Both the position numbers and the translations under genes were made by a program. Shown here piece after piece: positions 1-6,309 of a DNA stretch of 7,709 bases (positions are counted from its first letter, which is position 1; the number at the start of each line of letters is the position of its first letter). The notes beneath the pieces are model-generated. The model was not told where the DNA came from, ran no database searches, and saw nothing but the letters and a program-made list of their open reading frames with translations. This DNA is from Fidelibacterota bacterium UBA7303 (lineage in GTDB: Bacteria > Fidelibacterota > Marinisomatia > Marinisomatales > UBA1611), in NCBI GenBank assembly GCA_002471805.1, contig DKQR01000199.1, forward strand, positions 1-7,709. Reading direction: 5' to 3'.

Positions 1-666
1 AAATCTCCCATTGTAGATGAATTAAAGTTGACAAATTCGAATACAGTATATTTCTTTAATGATAAAAAAGCCGTCCAGAGCCAGGTATATATTTTGACTG
101 AAGGGGATGAGATGAGTCTTGAAGATCGAAATATGTCTTTGGCATTTGATCGTTATTTCGGAGCTGGTATGGCTGGTATCATTTTTCAGGAAATCAGAGA
201 ATTCAGATCCTTGGCTTATTCTGCCAGAGGCACGTACCAAAAACCCTATTATCTTAATGGAAAAGGATATTTCCAGGGTTATATGGGCAATCAGGCAGAT
301 AAGACGCTTGAGGCATTGGATGCATATTTGGAATTGTTAAGGAATATGCCGGAAAAGAGCGGCAGGAATGAAAAAATTAAGTCAGGTTTGATCCAGTCCC
401 TTAATTCAAAAAAACCAAACTTTAGATCGATTGCGCTACGGGTCAAAACCTGGAAACACCAGGGTTTTCAGGCAGATCCCAGGGTTGCACAGCATGAACG
501 CTTTCAGGAATTGAAATTCCAGGATATTGTAAAATTTTATCAAAACTATATCAAAAAAGATGTGGTGACCATTGCTATTGTTGGCGATAAAAGAAAAATT
601 GATATGGAAAAACTGGCAAAGTTTGGTACCGTTATTGAAGTATCCAAAAAGGATATTTTTAATTAA
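1..666 (+). CDS. M16 (pitrilysin/insulinase-like) zinc peptidase, C-terminal part, 5' end missing
   Basis: The frame is open from base 1, so the gene starts outside the window; the 221 visible residues end at TAA 664-666. The segment around residues 53-80 (GAGMAGIIFQEIRE followed by FRSLAYSARG) is the hallmark of the C-terminal M16 domain, with the Arg/Tyr pair that in this family helps position substrate. Residues 85-130 (KGYFQGYMGNQADKT, then a helix ending near NMPEK) and the end (DIVKFYQNYIKK, then IAIVGDKRKIDMEKLAKFG) also follow the M16 C-terminal pattern closely. The zinc-binding HxxEH motif sits in the N-terminal half and is not visible, so activity cannot be judged; inactive M16 partner subunits exist. 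A TTG at 28-30 is not a credible start because homology-like sequence is already running. It lies 59 bp upstream of an M61 peptidase gene on the same strand, and the two may be co-transcribed. Family confidence is high; exact substrate unknown. Confidence 0.88.
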   Translation, partial: KSPIVDELKLTNSNTVYFFNDKKAVQSQVYILTEGDEMSLEDRNMSLAFDRYFGAGMAGIIFQEIREFRSLAYSARGTYQKPYYLNGKGYFQGYMGNQADKTLEALDAYLELLRNMPEKSGRNEKIKSGLIQSLNSKKPNFRSIALRVKTWKHQGFQADPRVAQHERFQELKFQDIVKFYQNYIKKDVVTIAIVGDKRKIDMEKLAKFGTVIEVSKKDIFN

Positions 667-725
667 TTAAAACATAATCTTATTTCTTTGGCTTTATCTT
701 CAATTACATTTGTGATAGTGACTGA

Positions 726-2657
726 ATGAAAATGTTTCAATGGCCATTTTTAATAATTATTGTAATAATAATTATATCTGGCTGCTCATCGTCGATCCCG
801 GAACTGAACTATACACCAACAGAACAATATTCATTAGATAAATACTCATATTCGGTTGATCTAACCCGAGTAAAAAATGACAAAGTCTATGTTCATCTCC
901 ATTGCCCGGGGCTGGACCAAAAACGGGTAATCTTTCATTTTCCAAAAACCATCCCTGGAACCTATAGGGAACTGGATTACGGAGAGATGATCCAGGAGTT
1001 TAAAGCAAAGGACAGCCAGGGGGATAGCCTCCCTGTTCAAAAGATTGGGGATAATATTTTTGAAATAACTCAAGCTGAAGATTTAGCTACGATCCATTAC
1101 TGGGTAGATGATACCTGGGATCATCCCAAGGCAAAAATGCGTATCTGGCCTATGGGCGGAACCAACATTGAAGATTCCACCAATTTTGTCATCAATGCTT
1201 CCGGGTGGTTTGGGTTTTTTGAAGAACTGGAAAATGTTCCAGTCCAGTTGGCATTGGAAAAACCGGAAGGAACAATGTCCTTTTCCGCCCTGCCTGCTTT
1301 CGACCAATCGGATGAAATAGATATTTTCCGGGCAAGAAATTATCATCACTTGATTGATTGTCCGATCATGGTGTCTAAACCGGATACGGCAACATTCACT
1401 ATTGCCAATACAAAAATCTATATTGAATCTTTTCACGCCAATGGTCAGGTTGGTTACGCAGACGTGATCGAAAAAGAGATACAGCCATCCATGGAAGCGG
1501 TGGCCGCCTTTACGGATTCCCTGCCGGTGGATGAATATCATTTCATCTTATATATTAGTGACGGGAAAAAATTAATGGAAATTTTACAGTCTAAAGAAAA
1601 AGGATTCTTTACGAAAGTAAGAACTGTAATGGATAATGTTACACTTTTTGGTTCCGGAGCACTAGAACATGGGAATTCTTCCTTTTACTTCCTTCCCGAT
1701 TTTGGAGATACAACCTTCACATCGATGATCAAAAGGGTGGCCTTGCATGAATTCATGCATATTTTTACGCCGCTGAATCTCCACAGCAAGTACATTGGTG
1801 ATTTTGATTATGTGAATCCACAAATGTCAAAACACCTTTGGCTTTATGAAGGAATCACGGAATATTTTTCCAGCCTTATATTGGTTCAAGCTGGCTTGAT
1901 TACACCAAAAGAATTTTTCTCGGACCGATTTTCAAAAAAGATCAGAAGTGCTGCCAGATATCCGGAAAAGAAAATTTCTTTTACAGAGATGAGTGAAAAT
2001 GTTTTTAAAAAAAAATACCAACGGCATTATTATCAGGTTTACCAACGTGGTGCTTTGATCGGGTTATTACTTGATATTGAAATTATCCGGCTTACCAATG
2101 GAAAAAAGACGTTGAAAGATGTGGTGATTGAATTGGCGGGAAAATATGGCCCGAACCGATCGTTTAATGAGCAAACCTTCTTTGATGAATTCGCATCTTT
2201 GGTACATCCAGAACTCCGGCAATGGTTCAAGGATCATGTGGAAGGAACAGTACCCTTGGATGTAGAAAAAGGACTTGATCTGATCGGTGTTGAATATTCC
2301 AAAAAGGGAAAACACGTTGTCAGCAAACGAATTATTAAGGATTATGGGTCCAAGACCTATACGATTTCCATGGGAAAATACCGAAAAATAAAAAAGGTAG
2401 GAGAAAAAGATCCCATAGGGTTCTTAGAGGGTGACCAGGTGGATATTGCACACCTGGAAAAAGTGCTTTATGATGATTTGGGCTACCCTGTGAAAGAGAA
2501 TACAATCGTTGATATTTTCATTAAAAGAGATGGTAAAATCATTTCACTACCCTATACTGTTGAACATAAGGAAAGGAAATATAAACATCGTCTTAGAATG
2601 ATGAAAGATCCATCAAAATCTCAATCCGATTACTATTCAATCTGGATGGGCAATTAA
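726..2657 (+). CDS. M61 family (glycyl aminopeptidase-like) metallopeptidase, predicted lipoprotein
   Basis: This 643-residue protein is a predicted zinc peptidase anchored in the envelope. A short hydrophobic signal (residues 5-18, very rich in Ile) leads to an ISGC lipobox with Cys20 as the likely lipidated residue. The N-terminal beta domain carries the M61_N pattern, with PGTYR at 77-81 and the following RELDYGE. The catalytic domain has LEHGNSS at 313-319 and the zinc motif HEFMH at 341-345, with LWLYEG placing Glu375 as third ligand. The 29-residue gap between His345 and Glu375 is the M61 spacing and unlike the 18 of M1 aminopeptidases. The last ~120 residues look like a PDZ-type module (EGDQVDI, VDIFIKRDGK), as expected for the family. 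The TPLNLHS sequence after the HExxH resembles the variant I recall from Bacteroidota M61 lipoproteins. ATG 726 is chosen because it gives a complete signal; ATG 732 would also work. No clear Shine-Dalgarno is visible. Likely role: periplasmic or surface peptide trimming; substrate unknown. Confidence 0.87.
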   Translation: MKMFQWPFLIIIVIIIISGCSSSIPELNYTPTEQYSLDKYSYSVDLTRVKNDKVYVHLHCPGLDQKRVIFHFPKTIPGTYRELDYGEMIQEFKAKDSQGDSLPVQKIGDNIFEITQAEDLATIHYWVDDTWDHPKAKMRIWPMGGTNIEDSTNFVINASGWFGFFEELENVPVQLALEKPEGTMSFSALPAFDQSDEIDIFRARNYHHLIDCPIMVSKPDTATFTIANTKIYIESFHANGQVGYADVIEKEIQPSMEAVAAFTDSLPVDEYHFILYISDGKKLMEILQSKEKGFFTKVRTVMDNVTLFGSGALEHGNSSFYFLPDFGDTTFTSMIKRVALHEFMHIFTPLNLHSKYIGDFDYVNPQMSKHLWLYEGITEYFSSLILVQAGLITPKEFFSDRFSKKIRSAARYPEKKISFTEMSENVFKKKYQRHYYQVYQRGALIGLLLDIEIIRLTNGKKTLKDVVIELAGKYGPNRSFNEQTFFDEFASLVHPELRQWFKDHVEGTVPLDVEKGLDLIGVEYSKKGKHVVSKRIIKDYGSKTYTISMGKYRKIKKVGEKDPIGFLEGDQVDIAHLEKVLYDDLGYPVKENTIVDIFIKRDGKIISLPYTVEHKERKYKHRLRMMKDPSKSQSDYYSIWMGN

Positions 2658-2737
2658 AAAGTAAATACCATTCTTTTATCAAGCCGATCTTATTTCGTAA
2701 ATTCCACCTCGCCTGTTGCATACTAAATAATATTTAC

Positions 2738-2742
2738 AAGGG
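2738..2742 (+). promoter_or_regulatory. Ribosome binding site for the small unknown gene
   Basis: AAGGG lies 8 bases before the ATG at 2751, a good Shine-Dalgarno match and spacing. It supports that start codon. The A/T-rich stretch just upstream (2721-2735) could hold a -10 element, but no convincing -35 was found. Confidence 0.6.
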
Positions 2743-2750
2743 AAACGTAC

Positions 2751-3182
2751 ATGTCAAACTGGGACAAAGAACAGTTCATTAATCACCTGCGGGAAAACTG
2801 CAGTAGGGAGGTTGCTAAAATTGGTGTTTCTGTTATTGAATTTTCTGAAAAACACGGGACAGATGTTTCTTGGGGGCGCGGCGGAGATCATGGTACGTTA
2901 ACTTACCGCTGTAATACAGATATAGGACCGATGCCATTATTTCATATGACCTCGAAAGGACAATTGAATCTGCAAATCAATTTTATGCGCAATAAGGAAA
3001 TACCGCCGATGGTAATCCAGGATATTGTATTGAAACTTGAATCTAATTTCTTACGCGATTACGATGAATATGAATATCCAAGCGATGTGTTTGTACCCAT
3101 GGAAGAGTTGTTTCATACCCAGGCACAGGTGGATAAATTCCTGAAAACCATGGAAGGTGCCACCTATCGTTTGAAACAGTGA
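2751..3182 (+). CDS. Conserved-looking protein of unknown function (143 aa)
   Basis: I do not recognise this protein with certainty. It is 143 residues, soluble, with no signal peptide or membrane segment. It opens with a charged helix (about residues 4-20). Next comes a beta-rich middle with VSWGRGGDHGTLTY at 39-52 and a PLFHMTSKGQLNLQINF strand pair at 62-78, then a helix and an acidic stretch (LRDYDEYEYPSD, 101-112), and a C-terminal helix. The W-G-x-G ... G-T/S ... PLF ... G-x-(L/V)-x-(L/V)-x-(I/F)-x-F arrangement reminds me of a small beta domain found at the C-terminus of some nuclease-like proteins of unknown function. That resemblance is from memory and tentative. The gene has a good ribosome binding site and is followed at once by a strong terminator, so it ends a transcription unit that may begin at the M61 gene or at its own promoter. 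It is real coding sequence by length, ribosome binding site and composition; function unknown. Confidence 0.8.
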   Translation: MSNWDKEQFINHLRENCSREVAKIGVSVIEFSEKHGTDVSWGRGGDHGTLTYRCNTDIGPMPLFHMTSKGQLNLQINFMRNKEIPPMVIQDIVLKLESNFLRDYDEYEYPSDVFVPMEELFHTQAQVDKFLKTMEGATYRLKQ

Positions 3183-3203
3183 ACCTGTCGAAAACTCTCT
3201 TTT

Positions 3204-3231
3204 AAAAAGGCTCCGTAATTGGAGCTTTTTT
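3204..3231 (+). terminator. Rho-independent terminator after the small unknown gene
   Basis: The stem GCTCC (3210-3214) and GGAGC (3221-3225) encloses the loop GTAATT, and is followed by six T residues (3226-3231). A run of A residues before the stem (3204-3208) can pair with the T run, extending the hairpin and making it potentially bidirectional. It lies 22 bases after the TGA stop at 3180-3182 and separates the upstream genes from the deiminase gene. Confidence 0.85.
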
Positions 3232-3236
3232 ATTTA

Positions 3237-3273
3237 CCTGCTCCAGGCCTTTTGAAAAAGAGGTGGGAGCAGG
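3237..3273 (+). repeat. Imperfect hairpin in the leader of the deiminase gene
   Basis: CCTGCTCC (3237-3244) is the exact reverse complement of GGAGCAGG (3266-3273). Inside it, CCTTTT (3248-3253) can pair, with a single bulge, with AAAGAGG (3257-3263), leaving a tiny GAA loop. No T run follows on either strand, so it is not a simple terminator. It lies between the terminator of the previous gene and the deiminase start, about 85 bases before that start. A role in mRNA leader structure or as a protein binding site is possible but unproven. The non-coding gap 3232-3359 holds nothing else I can support; no convincing -35/-10 pair was found. Confidence 0.4.
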
Positions 3274-3359
3274 AGCAGAAATATATAAAAACAATAAACG
3301 CACATATGTCAATTCTAAAATCATTATTGGGTAATTTCCTGACCGATATGGTTCATTGA

Positions 3360-4946
3360 TTGGTGCAGAAACAAATTACAATTTTATTTTTTCTTTCGGT
3401 TCTTCTGGCTAGTGACCGTTTTAATGACGAACTGCCCATCAGCCTGACAGAGGAAGAAAAAACCCGAATCCATGAGATCTATACCATGGGCAGGGATACA
3501 GATCCGCCGCCAACATCGATCCGAAATGTAGCGGAATATGAGCGAATGCAGGGCGCTCTCATTCGATATCCATTTGGAATCTCTACGTCTATAATTGCAG
3601 AAATGTCGGAAGATATTACGATCTACTGCCTTGTATCTTCCAGCCAACAGAATTCGGCATCAAATTCTATGGAAAATGGTGATGTGAATATGGATAATGT
3701 GGAATTTGTATTGGGTAATACGGACAGTTACTGGACTCGGGATTATGGACCCTGGTGGGTGGTGGATGGACAACAGAATATGTCCATTGTGGATTTTACC
3801 TACAATCGACCCCGTCCCAATGATAATCAAGCACCTTTAAAAATGTCTAACCATCTTGGCGTTCCCTATTTTGCTACAGATCTTGTCCACGCCGGTGGGA
3901 ATTATATGACAGACGGACTGGGTATATCCGCGTCCTCTGATCTGGTTTTTGAGGAGAATGACATATCCAATGATTCTGTACTGCAGGTTATGCAGGACTA
4001 TTATGGCATCGACAGCTACCATGTGATTACTGATCCCAATAATAGTTACATTGACCATATTGACTGCTGGGCAAAATACCTGAGCCCCACCAGGGTATTG
4101 ATCCGGGAAGTGCCTGCAAGCCATCCCCAGTATGATGAAATTGAGGAAACTGCAGATTACTTCGCAAATACTGTGAATGAATGGGGTGAACCCTGGGAGG
4201 TGCACCGAATCTGGACGCCGAATGACCAACCATATACGAATTCCCTTATTTTAAATGAGAAGGTGCTGGTGCCGGTTACTGGAAGCAACTGGGATGATGA
4301 AGCCTTGGCAGTTTACCAGGAGGCCATGCCTGGTTATGAGGTGTTGGGTTTTACCGGATCCTGGGAATCCACAGATGCGCTGCATTGCCGCATCAAGGGC
4401 ATCCCTGACCTGGACATGCTCCAGATTTTTCACAATCCCGTCAACGATACTACGGGACCAGGAGAACACGGATATGAAATGGAGATTATTGTGGATGATC
4501 TGAGTGAAGCGGGATTGATAGAAGATTCCATCAGAATTTTCTGGAAAACACCTGAAACAGGTACCTGGTTAGCAGCGCCCATGTATGACTTGGATATTCC
4601 AGAAGAACCGGACACCCGCATTGGCTGGATTTCCGCTATGGCTGATACCGGGACCATCCAGTACTACTTTCAAGCCGCGGATTCATCGGGGCGGGTTGAG
4701 AAACATCCTCTGGCTGGCTACCATGAATTTATGGCCTTACCCACGAATGTCTGTCTTCAGTGGGCTGTAGGTGACCTAGATAATTCCGGCAGCATCGAAA
4801 TCATTGATGTGCTGCTGCTTGCGGATCAGGTGATCTCAGGCATACCGGCCGGTATCTGTCCTGGTTCTGTTGCTGATATCAATCAAGACGAAGCGATCGA
4901 TGCCATGGATATCGTGCTACTGGCCAACCAGATCCTATATCCTTAA
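3360..4946 (+). CDS. Secreted PPAD-like peptidylarginine deiminase with Ig-like segment and C-terminal dockerin module
   Basis: The 528-residue enzyme belongs to the guanidino-modifying PAD_porph/agmatine deiminase family, which converts a guanidinium group to a ureido group and releases ammonia. A signal peptide is visible (hydrophobic residues 6-17). The catalytic domain (about 45-355) carries WTRDYGPW with Trp125 and Asp128, YNRPRPND with Arg150 and Arg152, YIDHIDCW with Tyr230, His233 and Asp235, YTNS with Asn294, and ALHC with Cys343. From memory, Porphyromonas gingivalis PPAD uses W127, D130, R152, R154, Y233, H236, D238, N297 and C351, so the order and spacing match almost residue for residue. 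The two arginines bind the substrate C-terminal carboxylate in PPAD, favouring peptidyl-Arg over agmatine. Residues ~358-460 look like the Ig-like domain PPAD also has. Residues 471-528 form a dockerin-type module with two calcium loops (D472-D474-S476-S478-E480-D483 and D506-N508-D510-A512-D514-D517). The start is TTG 3360, or GTG 3363, directly after an in-frame TGA; both keep the signal peptide. Automatic pipelines would probably call it agmatine deiminase. Confidence 0.85.
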   Translation: MVQKQITILFFLSVLLASDRFNDELPISLTEEEKTRIHEIYTMGRDTDPPPTSIRNVAEYERMQGALIRYPFGISTSIIAEMSEDITIYCLVSSSQQNSASNSMENGDVNMDNVEFVLGNTDSYWTRDYGPWWVVDGQQNMSIVDFTYNRPRPNDNQAPLKMSNHLGVPYFATDLVHAGGNYMTDGLGISASSDLVFEENDISNDSVLQVMQDYYGIDSYHVITDPNNSYIDHIDCWAKYLSPTRVLIREVPASHPQYDEIEETADYFANTVNEWGEPWEVHRIWTPNDQPYTNSLILNEKVLVPVTGSNWDDEALAVYQEAMPGYEVLGFTGSWESTDALHCRIKGIPDLDMLQIFHNPVNDTTGPGEHGYEMEIIVDDLSEAGLIEDSIRIFWKTPETGTWLAAPMYDLDIPEEPDTRIGWISAMADTGTIQYYFQAADSSGRVEKHPLAGYHEFMALPTNVCLQWAVGDLDNSGSIEIIDVLLLADQVISGIPAGICPGSVADINQDEAIDAMDIVLLANQILYP

Positions 4947-4948
4947 TG

Positions 4949-4982
4949 CCGGGTATGCTTAATTCATTATTCATAATCCCGG
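4949..4982 (+). repeat. Inverted repeat between the deiminase gene and tig
   Basis: CCGGG (4949-4953) pairs with CCCGG (4978-4982) and TATG (4954-4957) with CATA (4972-4975), with a two-base bulge and a 14-base loop. The only T run (5004-5009) begins 21 bases later, so it is a poor intrinsic terminator. It may weaken read-through from the deiminase gene into the tig operon or be incidental. Confidence 0.3.
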
Positions 4983-5009
4983 GAGCACTATAAATTTCGA
5001 CCCTTTTTT

Positions 5010-5014
5010 AGGAG
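5010..5014 (+). promoter_or_regulatory. Shine-Dalgarno of tig, deciding a GTG start
   Basis: AGGAG lies 5 bases before the GTG at 5020. The overlapping ATG at 5018 is followed at once by TGA and cannot start the protein, so GTG is the start codon. The resulting numbering places the ribosome-docking motif at residues 43-50, as in E. coli trigger factor. Confidence 0.75.
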
Positions 5015-5019
5015 AAAAT

Positions 5020-6309
5020 GTGAAAGTTGATGTAAATAAGGTCAATGAATATACCCGGGAATTCCATGTGGATATTTCCTGGATGGAACTGAAAGATGAT
5101 TTTAATGTCAGCCTGAAAAAATTTAGCAGGAAGATTAAAATGCCCGGGTTTCGTCCGGGAAAGGTTCCCAGGGAAAGATTGCTGCAGCAGTTTCAACCCA
5201 ATATTGAAGCGGATTTCATGGAAGATAATTTCCAAAAATATTACCTGATGGCAGTTCAGCAGGAAGAAATAATCCCGGTAAATAAAGCGGAGATCAGCGA
5301 TGTGCATTTCCATATGAATGAGCATTTCTCCTTTAAAGCCCAATTTGAGATTGAACCTGATAATACGCTACCCCGATTCAAGAAAAATATGCTACGGGTT
5401 CAGAAAACCAATTATATCCATGATGAACAGGATATTGAGGATGCCATTGACCAGTTGCGGAAATCTCATGCCCGTATCCAAACAATCGATGACGGCGCCA
5501 GAGAAGGAGATTTCATTATTTGCACATTGCAGAAACTGGATGAGAGCGGTTTACCGATCATCGGTAAAAAATATGAAAAACAATATTTAAAGGTGGGGGA
5601 TGGTTCTTTTACCGATGAGCAAAAGGAAAGGCTTATTGGGCTAAAGACAGATGAGAAAACACGGCTGACGCTGCCCATAAACAAAGAAGGGGATCATGCT
5701 GAATATGAGCTGACAGTAAATAATGTTGAGCGTGAAATATTGCCCGATCTGGATGATGATTTTCTTAGACTTGTCAATCCGGAATTATCGTCTTTGGATG
5801 CCTTGCATGATGAGGTGGAGAAAAAAATCCAGGCTAATTTTGAGGAACGTTCCCAAACAGCCTTCGAAAGGGATCTGACTGACGCACTCATTGAAATGTC
5901 CAACCCCTCTTTCGCCCCAAGTATGGTTGACAATTACCTGGATAATTTTGTTGAAGATCTAAAAAAACAGAATAACGGTGAACCCATTGATGAAGCCAAG
6001 GTCCGGGAACAGTATAAGCCTTTAGCGGAACGTAACCTGAAATGGCACTCTCTGCGCAAATTATTTATCGAACAGGAGAGTATATCGCCCAGCAAGGAAG
6101 ATGTGGAAGCTGAAGTGGAAAAACTGATCACTCGTTCACCCGATTCGGAAAAAGAAATAAGAAAATATTATAAGAAACCCAGTAATCGGGATCGACTTGG
6201 GGATGATATTGTTGAAAAGAAAATCTTGGAATACCTCAAGCAATTTGCTAAAGTCAAAGAGGTAGAAGTGGAAACAAAAGATATACGCGGACAACACCAT
6301 GAACATTGA
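5020..6309 (+). CDS. tig: Trigger factor, ribosome-associated chaperone
   Basis: This is a 429-residue trigger factor, close to the usual family length, which binds the ribosome exit tunnel and shields nascent chains. The N-terminal ribosome-binding domain (about 1-115) carries GFRPGKVP at 43-50, the docking loop that contacts ribosomal protein L23, at the same position as in E. coli. A middle FKBP-like domain (about 155-245) is recognisable from AREGDFIICTLQK and the LKVGDGSF strand. However, the usual F-x-P-G-F-E signature reads FTDEQKE, so peptidyl-prolyl isomerase activity is doubtful. The C-terminal chaperone domain (about 250-415) is long and helical, rich in Lys/Glu, and ends in a short His-rich tail (GQHHEH). 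The gene starts at GTG with a good ribosome binding site and its last 11 bases overlap clpP, giving translational coupling. It heads the tig-clpP-clpX operon, a widespread arrangement linking folding and degradation of new proteins. Confidence 0.95.
   Translation: MKVDVNKVNEYTREFHVDISWMELKDDFNVSLKKFSRKIKMPGFRPGKVPRERLLQQFQPNIEADFMEDNFQKYYLMAVQQEEIIPVNKAEISDVHFHMNEHFSFKAQFEIEPDNTLPRFKKNMLRVQKTNYIHDEQDIEDAIDQLRKSHARIQTIDDGAREGDFIICTLQKLDESGLPIIGKKYEKQYLKVGDGSFTDEQKERLIGLKTDEKTRLTLPINKEGDHAEYELTVNNVEREILPDLDDDFLRLVNPELSSLDALHDEVEKKIQANFEERSQTAFERDLTDALIEMSNPSFAPSMVDNYLDNFVEDLKKQNNGEPIDEAKVREQYKPLAERNLKWHSLRKLFIEQESISPSKEDVEAEVEKLITRSPDSEKEIRKYYKKPSNRDRLGDDIVEKKILEYLKQFAKVKEVEVETKDIRGQHHEH

Noticed and set aside
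1083..1541. Antisense reading frame of 152 codons opposite the M61 gene
   Set aside because: Composition is Cys/His/Phe/Ile-rich as expected from reading an unrelated strand, and the sense strand carries clear M61 domains.
3348..3362. TGA read as a sense codon (code reassignment) to join the ATG at 3348 to the deiminase frame
   Set aside because: The small unknown gene, tig and clpP all end properly at TGA, with the clpX start or a terminator right after, so TGA is a normal stop in this genome.
3837..4229. Antisense reading frame of 130 codons opposite the deiminase
   Set aside because: No ribosome binding site or recognisable motifs, and the opposite strand encodes a conserved catalytic domain across the same stretch; a shadow frame.
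4842..4855. Perfect 14-bp palindrome ATACCGGCCGGTAT inside the dockerin coding region
   Set aside because: It lies fully within coding sequence, encodes ordinary linker residues, and has no second copy in the window; probably chance.
3360..4946. Naming the deiminase as agmatine deiminase (aguA)
   Set aside because: The family is shared, but the signal peptide, the YNRPRPND arginine pair and the Ig-like and dockerin additions point to a secreted PPAD-like enzyme; the gene symbol would mislead.
4966..4994. Possible promoter for tig with TATAAA at 4989-4994
   Set aside because: The -10-like hexamer is fair, but the position 17 bases upstream reads ATTATT, a poor -35. A promoter is plausible but not supportable from sequence alone.
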